Assembly: GCA_032358165.1 (NCBI GenBank)
Contig: JAALGY010000041.1
Coordinates: 3,224,001 to 3,288,000 of the forward strand
Direction of reading: 5' to 3'
From: Diplosphaera chodatii
Lineage: Eukaryota; Chlorophyta; Trebouxiophyceae; Prasiolales; Stichococcaceae
DNA length: 64,000 bases
Positions 37,656 through 50,000 of this stretch are shown here, piece by piece (positions within the stretch are counted from its first letter, which is position 1; the number at the start of each line of letters is the position of its first letter). The notes under the pieces were generated by a model. The model saw only the letters and a list, made by a program, of their open reading frames with translations, searched no databases and was not told the DNA's origin. Position numbers and translations under genes: made by a program.

Positions 37656-40600
37656 TCACAGCCCAAGCAGCCTCAGCGCCCTGCCTCCGCCCCGCAGCAG
37701 CGCCCCGCTGCTGCTGCTGCTATTGCTGCCGCTGCTTCCTGCTGCAGTGCTGCCGGCGGCGCTGCCTGCGCCCGCATGCGCCAGCGACGCTGCGGCGATG
37801 GGGTCTGAAAGATGGTGCGAACTTGCATCCACCTGCAGGAGGGTTGGCATCTGTCTGCGTCACGAGGAGCGCTTCTCGAATGGGCATTTGATTCCTCACT
37901 GAACATGCAGTTGCACGCTGCGTCTACAAGCATTGGCCAAATCCAGGCCATCCAGGCGATGGATGCGGGGAGCTGTCCGCTGACAGTGCGTGCGGCGTGA
38001 AGCAGCCACACAGTGCACGGCCCCGCACCTCGTGCACCATGTGGTGCTGCATCGCGCACAGGCGCTCCGCCGCTGTGTGGTGGTGCGCCGCCCGCGACAG
38101 CAGCGCAAACACCTGCATCAGCGGAGCGCCAAAACCCCGGGAACATGGTCAGCACCTCAGCAGGGTGAAGGACAGTACCTGGGTAGTGCGCGCACCCGCT
38201 GCGAGCATTCGCAACACACCGGGCCAAGAGACACTCGGGCTGTGCGTGAACTTGAACAGGTGGGCAAAGGGTCCGGCACCAGGAAGTGCAGGAGCAGGGT
38301 GTAGACGCAGACGAAGAGGCGCGCTGCGGGGTGGGCCGACACCAGCTGCGCCGCCGAGTACAGCAGCCTGCAGCGCGACCAGGGGGGACCACCGCTCAGC
38401 CTGGTGCCGAAGAGGCAATGACAGCGCATGAACAAAAGCCTTCGCCTCCTCCTGAAGGTGGTACCATTCACGCGCAGCGGGACCATGTCAAACTGACCGC
38501 GCAGCAATTCAGAGCAGCAGCTAAGTTGAACTCTCTCCACCCTGCTCAGCCCACTGTTGTTTTTAACAGACTATGGCGCGCCTGTCGTGGATGCCCATGG
38601 AGGCCCGGCGCTCTTCGGCCGCCTTCGCCCGCCAGGCCGCGAAAGGGTCCACGCTCGCGCTGTAGCCGGCGGCGTACTTCTCCACAGCCTCCGGCTCCGC
38701 CCCGGCCCCTGCAGTGATCATTAAGAGGACACATCAAAAATGTATGCCACGGCGTCACCCCTTGGCTCTGATTGCGTCCGGCAACAATGGCCTGAGAATG
38801 TGCTCATCTCAGGTGCCTATTGCATGCTCGTGGACGGCTGCTTCACGCATGCACCCTGTGCACAATGCTGGGGTTGCACGGAACTGGAGTCCTGGGCTCA
38901 CCCGCGCGCCGGCTGCCGGCGTACCCCTGCACGTACTTGAGGCGCTCCACAAGGGCCACGTTGTCGGCGCGCGCCGCGTCCAGCTGCGCGCGGGCCTTTG
39001 TCAGCTGCTGGCCCAGCGCCGCCGCGCCTGAGCGGCCGGCAAAGCCCCGGTCACACCCGACTGGATCCCCCGTGCTCGATCGTGGTGCTTATGCATAGTC
39101 TGCTTACTGATACGGCACAGCAATTTTCTCACTGCAGGAGTAGTAACCCACTGTGGCTGCTTCTGGGCCCCACACTCAAGCCAGCTGCCACCATCATGGC
39201 TGCCCGCTGCTTGTGTCCGACGTCAAGTGGTCCGAGAGCCTCAACGTAGAGGGATGGCAGGAGGCATCGCAGCACCTTCCTCCAGGCGGGCCGCCCTGTC
39301 CCTCAGCCGGTCCCGCTGCGCGCACAGCACATCGACCATGGACCTGTCGCCGCCCGCAGCGCCGCCGCCGTCGCCGTTGCCGCCTGTGCTGTCTGGGCCG
39401 CCTGCATGTCAGGTACGTTCACAGGTCGTCGTATGCAGCGGTAAGCATTTCTGGTGGGCGGTTGCCTCGCAGCCTTCCTGTGCGCACAGTTGCAATGATG
39501 CTTTATGCGGACGGCTGATGCGGCCTGAGATGCTTCTTGCGACCCTGCGCAATGCGGACGCAGATGATGCTCATGACGCGACCGGCAAGCAGAACAGGCA
39601 GGCATCCCAAGTGCCGGGCCATCAGTCACCCGCTGCAGCGGCGAGCACATGCCCAGCGGCGGACGCGGCGGCGCCGGCGGCAGGGCGCACGGCCGCGCCG
39701 CCGCCGCCTGCAGCAGCCGCCAGGTCCTCCTCCAGCTGGGCGGCCAGCCCCTGGAGCCGCGCCACCTCGGCCTCCAGCTCCGCGCCTCGGGCGCCCGCAG
39801 CCTGCGCCTCCTCTGCAGTTGCAGCAGACGTCGGCGTTTTCGCACCCTCGTGGTGGAAGTGTGCTATCCGGTCTGTCGCTGGGTGCAGCACCTGCAGCAG
39901 CTGCGTCAATGGGTCGCAGCTCGCCATCAGCCCACTGCAACTCATCAAGCGTTCTGCACCCTGAGCCTGCGCGGCCGCCAGGCGGGCGACCGTGGCCTCG
40001 TGCTCGCAGCGCCGCGCCTTGTCCACCAGCATCGCCTCCAGGCCGCCGCCGCCCGCGCCCCTGCTGCTGCCGCCGCCGCCGTCGCCCGCGTCTTCGCCGC
40101 TGCCCAGCCCGCTGACGACCTGCAGCGCCCGCAGCTGCAGCCGCAGCTCCCTCACCTGCAGCAGGGTTTAGACATGCTATTTGTGGCAACCTCCCAGCCA
40201 GTTGCATCTGATCGCTGCCATGTGAGCGGTGTGTGCCGTCAGCGTGTCAGGCAGGCAAGCGCAGCTTATTGCAGCTTATGGCAGCCAGCGGGGGGCAGGT
40301 CACATCAGCCGCACACCTCGTCGGGCGTTGCGCGAGCGGAAAGCTGCTGCTGCAGCGCTGCGACCTCGCTGTCTCTGTCTGCCAGCTGCACCTGCAGCGC
40401 ACCGGATGTGCAGTGCGCAGGCATCCACGGTGCAGATGTGCGGCTCACGTTGGCGTGAGCATCAACCGCAGCGCATGCGTGCATCACCCTGTGCGATCTG
40501 CAAACCTTTGCACATGCCCAGACTTCAGACAATTGCACGCACGGCGCCTTTGTGACATGCGCGACTGTCGGCTGCCAGTCACGCACGACATCGACTGCAT

Positions 40601-42757
40601 AAAACAGCAACTCTGGTTGTTGTTGCGGCGGCACCTGCCAGTCCCGCTCGGCGGCTGCAGCCTGCGCTTCGGCTGCTTCTGCAGCATCTGCGGCGGCCGC
40701 CGCCTCCTGCCGCAGCCGGCTGATCACGCCCCGCTGGCTGGCCAGCTCCCGGCGCAGCTGCTGCTCCAGGGTGTCTGCCTCTGCTGCGCTGGGGGCTGCG
40801 TCGCTGCTGCGCATGCGCTCAACCTGTACAGCAAGCGAGCGACACGTCCACCAACCGCGCTGCTCAGACATCCAGCGACCCGCCCAGCAGGCACAGCGCC
40901 CTAAAAAGGGACCGTAGGAAGCACAGCCGGAACCAACAAGCACGCCGATACATGCCGCCGCTTTTAGGCATTACCAACAATGTCAAGCCAGCAACACATC
41001 GCTCCCAATTGTCTGCAACAGATAAGTCAGGTCACCTGCGCCTGCAGCGCGCCCTTCTCGGCCTCCAGGCTGGCCAGCCGCCGCTGCGCCGCATCCACCT
41101 CCGCGGCCACCATGTCCGCCTCCACCTCCCGCCCGACCGCGGCCGACTCCCGGTCGCTTTGCAGCGTGAACAGCTGGTTCTGCACAAGCGAAAACGCGCG
41201 CGCTTCAGACGCTGCGCCTCCAGCACCGTTGGCTGCGCCGCTGACACGGACAGGTCATGACGCCCGCAAATGTATGCCGTCTTCAACAGCAGCAGAAGCG
41301 GGCCGGCACATCGGCGGCGGACCTGCGCCGCCTGGTGCAGCCGCCGCATGTGGTCCAGCCCCCGGCGCGCCTCGCCCAGCGCCTGCTCCAGGGCCGCCTC
41401 CCGCTCCGCCACCTCCTCCGCGCTGGGGCTGTCCGTCGCCGCCGGCCGCGCCGCCGCCGCCTCGAGCTCCTGGTCCTGACGGAAAACGCACGATGACGGC
41501 GTCTGTTCCCAGGTGGTGTGCTTCCCTGATGGCCGCCGTGTCGAACCGCAGCGGTGAGCTCGTTCCGCAGGAAGCTGCTGAGTGGGCTGTGTGTTTTGGG
41601 TGGTGGTCGGCACGGCGGCACCCGCGGCCAGCAGGTCCATCCGCCTGTCTGTCTGCGGCAAGCACTGCCCCGGTGTCTGCAGGGATGCCCCACCTTTTCG
41701 GCCAGCTGCGCCTCGAGTGCCCTGTTGCGCTCCTCCAGCCGCCGCACCGTCAGGTCCTGGTTCCGCAGCGTGGCGGACTCCGCCCTGAAGTCCGCCAGCT
41801 CCGCCGCCATCTTGGTGGCGCGCGCCTCCACCTCCGCCAGCCGCACCGCCGCATCCTGGGTTCCAAGCAAGCCGAGGTGAGCCCCCGGACTTTGTGCCCC
41901 CGCCTCCCCTCTGGGCCACTGTTTTGCTGTGGTGCGGTGGAGTCCATCGAGTTGTGGGCTGCAGCAGCCGCAAAGTACATGCTTGGCACAGTTGGACACA
42001 CGGCATGACCGTCTCCGGAAGGCCGCATGGAAGCCAGACTTGCAGGGTGCGCCCGTCACGGGAAGGCGACAGCATTGAGCCATAGGGTGCAGCATGCAAC
42101 ACCCACCAAGCCAGACGACAGTGCGGGCGCGGGGTTGGGCGCCTCGTACAGCTTCTGGTACACGTCGAGGAACGCCGCCTCGCCCGCCTTGGCGCGGGTT
42201 GTCAGCCGGTCGATCTCCTCCTGATACGCCTTCAGCAGCGGCCCCACCGCCTTGCTGACGTCCGGCGACGCCGACTTCTTGAAGGCTGGCGGATGGCACA
42301 TTCAGAGAGTTCACCGGAGGCAAACTCCGAATCTCGCTGTGCGAGCTGTATCCAGAGGTCACCAGCAGGGGGGCTGGCCGCCACAGCAGGGCATCTGTTG
42401 CTGGAGGGCGCCCCTGCTCACATTTGGTGGTGTCCGCCAGCTGGCGGCGGCCCCTGACGCTGGCCTCCTGCGCCGCCGCGATGGACAGCCCCCGGTCGTC
42501 CAGGTCCTTGCGGTAGGCGTCCAGCCCAAAAGCTGCGGGCGGACAGATGGCATCTCATTAGTGGTCATGAGGCCGTTCTCGGGTCAGGAAGGTGCGGAAG
42601 CTGGCATGCATGTGCAGGTGCAGGGCAGCGCTTTGGTCGCAGAGATGACCGCCAGGCGGCGCCTGCCCCTCAGGTCTTGTGCCGAGCAATGCGCCGCACC
42701 ATTCCAGAAGCTGGCAGCAACAGTCGCCAGCGTCGCTGCATCTGCTGAGGACTCCAT
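37656..42757 (-). CDS. CASP: Golgi coiled-coil membrane protein CASP (golgin)
   Basis: CASP is a tail-anchored Golgi golgin involved in vesicle tethering. Exon 1 (ATG at 42757) encodes a short start ending AASFWN, which matches the SNFWKEF block of plant CASP. Exon 2 (about 42425-42540) gives LDAYRKDLDDRGLSIAAAQE and RRQLADTTK. Exon 3 (about 42115-42290) gives LLKAYQEEIDRLTTRAKAGE and AFLDVYQKLYEAPNPAPAL, both highly diagnostic. Long heptad coiled-coil exons follow: RRLEERNRALEAQLAEK (about 41700), ALEQALGEARRGLDHMRRLH, NQLFTLQSDRESAA, LRRELASQRGVISRLRQEAA and VARLQGLAAQLEEDL. The CASP C-terminal blocks are MVDVLCAQRDRLRDRAARLE (about 39290), ADNVALVERLKYVQGY (about 38930) and the membrane span ARLFVCVYTLLLHFLVP (38324-38274). 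Unusually, the protein seems to continue past the span into a Ser/Gly-rich tail ending at 37656 (SSGSNSSSSSGALLRGG). Confidence 0.9.
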
Positions 42758-43620
42758 GCTGCTTCTGAGCTTCAGTTAGTCTGCATCAGACTTCAAAGGA
42801 GCTGGGAGGTGCAAGACTCGGGGTCCTCTGCAGGCTTCTAACAGACGTTGCTACAGTGCAACCAGCTGTTGTACAGGCGATGACGCAATGACAGCAGCTC
42901 AGCACCGTCCACAGGTGCTCTCTGTGGCTAGTCTGGGGGGTTTCGGCGAGCACATACGTCCGAACAGAGTGTCTTTTTGGTGACCATCGAGAGCTGATCG
43001 CAACAACCATGGGGAAGAAGCACGCAGCGCCTTACGCCCGGCTGGAAGCAGTCAATGAGCAGCTATTGCGCGCGAGGCTTTGATACATATGACATATGTG
43101 ACCGACAACAGAAGAGGTCGAAGCTCTGCAAATGACCGTGCTCTTGGCTGCAGGGTGGCCACCCCTATTTCCAGTGTGAGTACACATAGGTGTTTATCTG
43201 TGACATTGTCGAAGATTGTGGTCCTGTAGAGCATAAAGATCGTGATCGGTCAGCACAACGGCAACACCACGTGCTGGCTGAGCTTGTCGGCAGCCAGCAG
43301 CAAGGTTGAAAACAGGGCGTGCGCTCACAAGACGTACATGGCTGTTTCACCTGGCTTCCCGCGACTTCTGTGACTGAACTGCCTGGCCACGGTTGATCTG
43401 GTCTAGCATCAAACGCCGATGCACCTGTAATGCATTGCCACTTCATACTTCGCCCTGAACTGTGCGGGAGGTAACCGCTGTGTCATCATGTTGGTGTTGT
43501 GTGAGCATCAACGACCACAGCCACGACGTGGGCAGCGATCGTTCCTGTCACCACTGAGGATGAGGTAGGTGAAGGGCTGCACGCGGGGATTGTCGGAGGC
43601 CGGATGTGTGCTGCGCTGTT
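42758..43620. promoter_or_regulatory. Intergenic region upstream of CASP
   Basis: It contains the CASP promoter and the 3' flank of the DNase II gene. At 43009-43083 on the plus strand, a good-context ATG opens a 24-codon frame (GKKHAAPYARLEAVNEQLLR). This looks protein-like but has no clear continuation, so it is not called as a gene. Confidence 0.35.
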
Positions 43621-46600
43621 TCAGCAGGACGCTGCCCCGGCTGCCACCGACTGAGCACTGCACGGCTGCAGCGCCGTGATGATGCCCGCAAAGGCGCGCC
43701 GCAGGGCATCGTTGCCCAGCATGCAGATGGCGCCGCCACCCCGCATTGCCTGGTGCGGCTGCCTGCAGGCGTAGTGGCGGCATGCTGCTGCTGACGACAT
43801 GGCTCTTTGGTAGAATCGCACTCATTACTCACAATCTAACCTGACAGGCCTGAGATGCGTTTCGACAGTGTCCAGGTGCTCCTTTGGACGACCGCAGTCA
43901 GCTCAGTCCACCGGCCAGGTCGTGCGACACAAAACATGATGTCCCCTTGGCCTCAGCTGCTCACATGCAACCTGCTGTACTGCGCACCTGTTCAGGTCTG
44001 CAAAGCACACAGCAGCGCCCAGCGGCGAGCCGCGGCCCGGCAGCCCACAGCACTCGGGCGGCGCGGCGGCCGTCAACCCCCACTTTGCATGGTCCTGCAC
44101 CCCGCCAATGCACTTGCATCCAGCATGCCACAAGTCCCGATGGATGTAGCGGACTTGCATCAGCTGCACAGCCCGTTCAACTGTGGTTCTTCGATCTTGT
44201 GCGTTGCCCATTGCTATAGAGGTCCTGGTCCCCCTGCAAACTTAAGTCGGGGGTGTGGCCAGGTCCCAGACGTGATGCCGATTGCCGCACCTGGTTGACC
44301 ATCCAGCGAGCGCCGAGCGGCACATCCAGCGAGGCAATGGTGAATGACGAGTAGGTGCTGGCAGCCAGGCCGCTGCCGCCACACTCCTGAGAATGAACCC
44401 AACACAGTACATGCAACTTTGCACATTCAGCTGCCGCATGGCCTTTTCCGAGGCAGCTGTGTGAGAGCAGTAGACGCTGGTGTGAGGCGAGGCTGCTGAC
44501 TCATATCACTGCATCACAGCCCACCTGCCCGAGGTCATACCCATGCTGCCAGGTCTCCCACACCATGGCTGATCTGAAGAACTGCCCCACCTGCCAATTC
44601 GAGCAGGGTGTTTGATTCGGGCAGCAGTTGACGAGGCAGAATCCGCTGCGTTGCCTTGAAACATGCCAGTTGCGCAACACAGCTGCTCAGCAGTGATGCA
44701 CACCATACGGGTGATGGTTGATTTTGCACACGATCCTCATGGTGGCATATGGCATTCTATCCGATCTGGGTGCTCCTCACCAGCTCCTCATGGAGTGGGA
44801 CTGGCCACAGGATGCTGGGCGCCTTGGCAAACACCGCGAAAGCGACGCCCGCTGCAGATGTCACCAGCTGCGCCGCAGTCACTGATGGCACGCCTGCACC
44901 AGGTTGAACCAGTCGCATCGATGGCCAAGCAGCCTGACAGAACCAAAATGTGAGGCGGCCCCCTTCAGGCAAGTTGCAGCAATGTCAAGCTGTAATGTCC
45001 AATGTTGCGGCTTCATGTGCATCTCGGAGTGCATCATGCCAGGCCGTTTCCCCAGCCATTGTCTGCAGCACCCTGCTACGGGTCACCTGGCACGACGGCT
45101 GGTCTGTTGTACGGCGCCGCCAGCGCCAGAGCCTCCGCAGCCGGTATGCGTCCCAGCAGCGGCACAGGGAAGTGGGCATCATACACGAAGACACCGCTCG
45201 CCTGCATGACAATGTGCCAAGCTGTTTGAAAGACTTGCTGACCTTGCCAGTGACCACTCCTGAACCAAATGCGGTGTCCCCATGACTGCACAGCCAGCCT
45301 TCTAAAGAGCGACTGAAGCTGCCATAGTGAATCGGATTGCCAGGCAACTGCCTGCTCACCCCAGTGGCATGGGCGATGTGGTTGAGCTGGGGATTGGGTG
45401 CGGTGACGCACAGAAAGCTCTGCCCATACCATTGCTGCGACTGCAGCCACATGTTCTCGTGTCAGACGACCTCCCATTGAGCCAAAAGCCACAGAAGGCA
45501 GGGATTGCTGATGTATGGCTAGTGCGATCGAGTTCCTCATAGCTGCACCCTACCGGTTGGATGCCATCATAGCCCCTCCCACCGTCAGGACATGCGTCAC
45601 AGGGTGCTGATGGGAATTTTGGTGCCTGCACACCTGTACATCGAGGTCAGTCCAGGCCAGTGTGGTACACAAGTGTTCCACTGATGATGACCACGCGTCT
45701 CTGCACCATTGGGAGCATTTGCACGCCAGCTGAGTAGGGCCAGATGCTCACAGAGTGCAGCAACCAGAAGCCCTGCTGCTCGTCAAAGCCCAGCACGCCC
45801 TTGGCATGGCCAGCATACTCATGAAGGCGGCCCCCGGGGAACTCATCATTCCACATTACATACCCTGAATCAGCCTGCAGAATGCAGGGCGATGGGTTAC
45901 TGCTGCATGTGCTTGCATGCCAGCCTTGCCTGTATGTTTCACATCCAGCGCTGCACTCGCCGCGCTGCAGCCTGCTGCCGCTGATGCTGTTCGGGCCAAG
46001 CAGCAAACTGGCCCCATTCTGGCTCACCGAGCGGGGGTACAGCTGCTGCAGGGTGGCCGCCAGCGGGTTCCCTGCCGCCTCGTCCAGATGGTACGCCACC
46101 TGCCAGGTATAGGACCCATTGACCACCTGCGCAGGTCCTCACAAGAGGGGTTTCATCTTTTCGACTAGCCGGCGAGAGGGTTTTGCTAGGGACCAGGCTG
46201 GAGTGACACTCCTCATGCCGCCTGCCAGCTGAGCTGGCCGTTGGTCCAGCAGCGTCCAGCGCGGCGTCACTTCTATGTTGCAATCGGAAGTTCCGATGTA
46301 TGGGAACCTGCCGATCAGCCTCACCTTGGAGTCTGCATCAATGGTGGCATATGTGCCTGCGCCAGGAAACTTTAATGCGACCCACCTGGGAACATAGGCA
46401 TGTCTGTTGTGATGTGTCTGTATGTTTGAATCTGTAGGCCAGCTGTAAGGCAGCGTATGTGCTCTCGGCCATGCGCATCAGCAACAGTGCTGCAACATGC
46501 GCCAGCAAGGGTTGATGACCATCAGCGCCGCAGGGCGCACCAGTCGACTGGCTGCCCACTGGCGTTTCTGCAGCTCACGCTTGGTCCAGCTGCTGTTGCT

Positions 46601-46671
46601 GTTGATGTATATGCAGCGATCGCGGATATGAGCAGCACATTGTGCACTGAATGGTGGCGCTGTCTCGCCAT
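43621..46671 (-). CDS. DNASE2: Deoxyribonuclease II (acid DNase), secreted or vacuolar
   Basis: DNase II hydrolyses double-stranded DNA at acid pH in lysosomes or vacuoles to 3'-phosphates. The ATG at 46671 begins a signal peptide (VLLISAIAAY). Then comes CRNASGQPVDW, which splices to WVALKFPGAGTYATIDADSK, the typical family start. Further blocks are TWQVAYHLDEAAGNPLAATL (about 46040-46110), GYVMWNDEFPGG, AGHAKGVLGFDEQQGFWLLH with the first catalytic HxK (His near 45808), and WYGQSFLCVTAPNPQLNHIA (about 45370-45425). Next are CIGGVQDHAKWGL with the second HxK (His near 44091) and AMRGGGAICMLGNDALRRAF (about 43690-43745). The stop is at 43621. Both HxK motifs of the phospholipase-D-like active site are intact, so the enzyme should be active. 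The N-terminus was placed by joining the signal-peptide exon, whose split Trp codon restores PVDWW. Exon edges inside 44200-45650 are approximate. Confidence 0.9.
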
Positions 46672-47091
46672 TTGGCCTGAGAACCCAGCTATCTGGTGCT
46701 CAACTTTGATGCACCGTCACATTTCGGGTTGATCGCGCCATCCTTACGTGTCTAACAAGCAAGAAGAAGCTTAGGTGGCAACAACTACTAAAGAACCATT
46801 CGGATGCCTTGCTCAGCTAGACTTCAAAATCGTTCTTTCGAAAAGCGCTGCTGCCTCTCTGGCGGGCTGCGATGCGTCGCTCGACACTGAACGCGGCTGT
46901 GAGGCAAGCTGTGTGGGTGTTTGATCACACTCCGTTTTGTCCTCGTCCAGCCTGACTGCTCCAGGGCAGGCCTGTCACATTGGTGACTTCACGAGGGCCG
47001 CAGACGCACAGGGTCCATTGCAGCATACACCTCAGTTCATGACTGGCTGGTGATCGAGTTCAGGCCCTCGCCGGATCGGTGGGCCGACGGC
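46672..47091. promoter_or_regulatory. Divergent promoter of DNase II and Hint copy 1
   Basis: A 420-base spacer. The 17-base string ACTGCTCCAGGGCAGGC at 46955-46971 recurs at 53732-53748 upstream of Hint copy 2, so the duplicated unit extends into the promoter or 5' UTR. Confidence 0.55.
46955..46971 (+). repeat. Direct repeat marking the 5' flank of the Hint-gene duplication, copy 1
   Basis: Identical 17 bases occur at 53732-53748, 6,777 bases away. Both lie about 120-135 bases before the predicted start codons of the tandem genes. Confidence 0.75.
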
Positions 47092-50000
47092 ATGGATGAT
47101 GGTGTCGTCGGCGGTGTCGGGTGAGCATGTGGCCTGTCCGCCGTCATCTTGCTGCCTGTTGCTCGTGCATGGCATCCGTAGGGTCATGCAAGGGCGCCTG
47201 AGCTGGTAGTCGTGAGCACATGCCTTGCGGTCATGGATGTCAGGCCGTAGTGCACGCAGCCGTGCGCCTTATCAGGCTGGTGTGTGACCCGCTGGTTAGG
47301 GAGGCAGGCAAAAGGTTATCGGCGGCGTGATTGCTTCGCGCGTGGTGCCGAACACCTGCGCGCCTCTGTTCAAAACGGCTGCCTGTGCAGCCGCCAGCAG
47401 CCCGTCAGCCTTCGGATTTAGTGCCGTCCGACCCAAACGTGTGAGCATGCTCCGGCCATGCTGCTGCCGAGATAGAGGACGCGACAACAGTGAGCGTGGC
47501 ACTGCATCCTTATCCGTCTGCCGCCGCTGTACGTCGGGACAGTCTCGATCATCGTGCAGTGCGCCCAGCACGTCCTCTGGCCAGGGTGGCAACAGTCACG
47601 TCTGACCTGTTGGCAGCCTTTCTGAGCGCATTGCCACGGCGGTTTGAGGCTTGACAACGTTGCGGGCTGGTGCTCAACCGTCTCGTGGCTGCACTGACGC
47701 CGGCGGGGGTGCTGACTTCGAAATGCGACTGAAGGTGGTGACCAAAGGCGGATTACATCATGGTCTGTCGACGCCCGTGCAGGCACAAAGGCCCGCCGCC
47801 GCGCAGCACCAGCCTCAAGGTGGATGTAGCGGCGCCCAGTGACGATGCAATGCGGCAGCTGCCCGCCGCCGGGCGTCGCCGGCGGGTCCAGGAGGCCCTC
47901 CAGCGCATCGATGTCAACAGCGACGGGGTCATCTCCAAGGACGAGCTGGTAGTGCCCACCGCCAGCCACGCACGATCAGCATGATTCTCGATGGACACCT
48001 TGTGAACGGCTGCCGCTGTACATCACGGCCGCCGATCAGGTGTCGGGAAATCCATTCACGCGACACGACCTACATGCTATGTGGTACCATCACTGCAGGT
48101 GGACTTCATCGAGGACACCGTCCATCGGGAGGCGCAGGTGAGCAAATTGCAGGCTCAGCCAGAGCAATATCAACGGCTCACACACAGTAACCACGTACTG
48201 CATGTATGTGGTGGCGGACCACCGTTGGCTGCGGGGCTAGGATGCGCAGGCTCGTCATCAGGCAGCGCATCGCTTGTGGTTGCGCAGATGAAGTACCTGA
48301 AGTGGGCGGCCGGCCTGCTGCTGCTGTTCACCATCGTCCTTCTGGGCGCCATCGCTGGCCTGACCGTCGGCATCGTCCTGGCCGTAAAAGACACCAAAGC
48401 AGTGGTACGTCCGCATTTGAGACGGAATCGCACACGTGTTTCAGTTTATCACTCATGCTCAGCCGCACTTGCGCTGTATTGTACGCTGCTGTGGTACATG
48501 CGATCATGTTTAAAACTGGATTATTGGCATGACATCGACCTGCTGCATGCTGCAGGAGGGCGCACTGGCAGACAAGGCAGCAGGCACCACGCTGCGCACC
48601 GCCTCTGGCGCCTACATGAAGGTCCAAATCAGCATCGTGAACGGCACGCAGCAGTCGCAGGCGAGGAGGCGGCTGGCGCAGGCCGCCGACGTGCAGGGGC
48701 CATACATCTCCAGATCTGATGTGGCTGCCGCCTGCCGCTACCTGGCTGAAGGCATGTCTAAGAAGCAGGAATTAGCCGAACTGCAAGATGAAATCCCTGT
48801 CGCGTTCATGCACTCGAGAATGTTTCTAAGCATCCGGGCAAACAAAGCGTGCCCATGCAACCCGGTGCGTGCCACAGGGAACAGCGCCTTCCCAGTTTCA
48901 ACGATCATCGATGGCGCCAGCTCCGACATTGCCAACATCCGGGTGGGGGTGTCTACAAATGTGGTTGTTCTTAGGCGTGGGCTGTACATCGGCGCCCAGC
49001 TTGTGGTCAGCTCGGACACAGGGCCCTGCCAATGTGCGTTTCCTGCCATCATCATTGCGCCGCCACACCGACACCAACATTGACAACACATTTATTACTG
49101 GATGCCACAGGTCGTGGTAGAGGACAACTGCGAGCAGCTGGCCGCCGGTGACATGTCCGTCTCCGGCACTGGAGCCATCAACTACAAGGGCCAGCGGATC
49201 CAGGTGTGCTCATGCATGCGGCTGTGCACACCCTCGGACGAGTGCGCACAGTGCGGCGTGGATCAGGCTGCACTGCTAGGCCGTGTGCGCTGCAGCGCAC
49301 GCTGCACAGGGTAGCACCATTGTGGCAGGGGCCCCGGGCGCCGGTGCACGAGCACGCCGCTCCTGCGCGCAGGTGACCTGCCCAGCAAACGCGGATCAGT
49401 GCACGTACGCGGTGGTGCCTACGAAGAGCCCAGCGACGCCGGCAGCAGGTCCTGCCGCCACACCTCCATCAGGACCTCAGGGCGGGGTGCTGGGCCGCCG
49501 GCTGCTGCAGGTCAGCATGTCGCCGACTGCCTGGCTGCGGATATGTCAAGAGGACACTGTGCGTGTGATGAACTATCGGCGCCAGTTTCGCAGACGAGTT
49601 GGAGCATGCGTGGCAACAAGCAAGTCGTCACGGCGCACTGCGGCGCCCGTTCAAATAACAACGCAGGCTTCCACGTGCTGCCGCTGCCATGGCTCGAACA
49701 GTCGAGACACGCTGGTGCAGGTCAGCCCAACGGGAGGTTGTAGCGCGGCCAGCAGCAACGTGCTCATGGGCCTGACGGGCCAGGGGTCCACACCGCTTCA
49801 GCACGTCCGGGAGTACCTGTACATTCTTGGTGTCAGGGATGCCTTGTGAGCGCTTTAAAGCAAGTCTTCCCTCTGCTGCTAACATATATTGCAGCCAACG
49901 GGGGAACATTAGCAAGAATGCATGGCATGCCGTTAGCCCACATACCATGCCAGTCACCAGCACTATTCATCATGACCTGGTGTGTGTCATGAGCAGTCTT

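Noticed and set aside
43009..43083. 24-codon frame GKKHAAPYARLEAVNEQLL in the CASP upstream region
   Set aside because: Good start context, but no donor or continuing exon could be found.
47296..47605. Open frames on both strands within intron 1 of Hint copy 1
   Set aside because: They lie inside the predicted 662-base intron and have no counterpart in the copy 2 intron.
47760..47984. Alternative start (MVCRRPCRHKG) for Hint copy 1 inside the EF-hand region
   Set aside because: The string before the EF-hand exon is a splice acceptor (CCCGTGCAG) shared with copy 2. The 29-base upstream exon gives matching starts for both genes.
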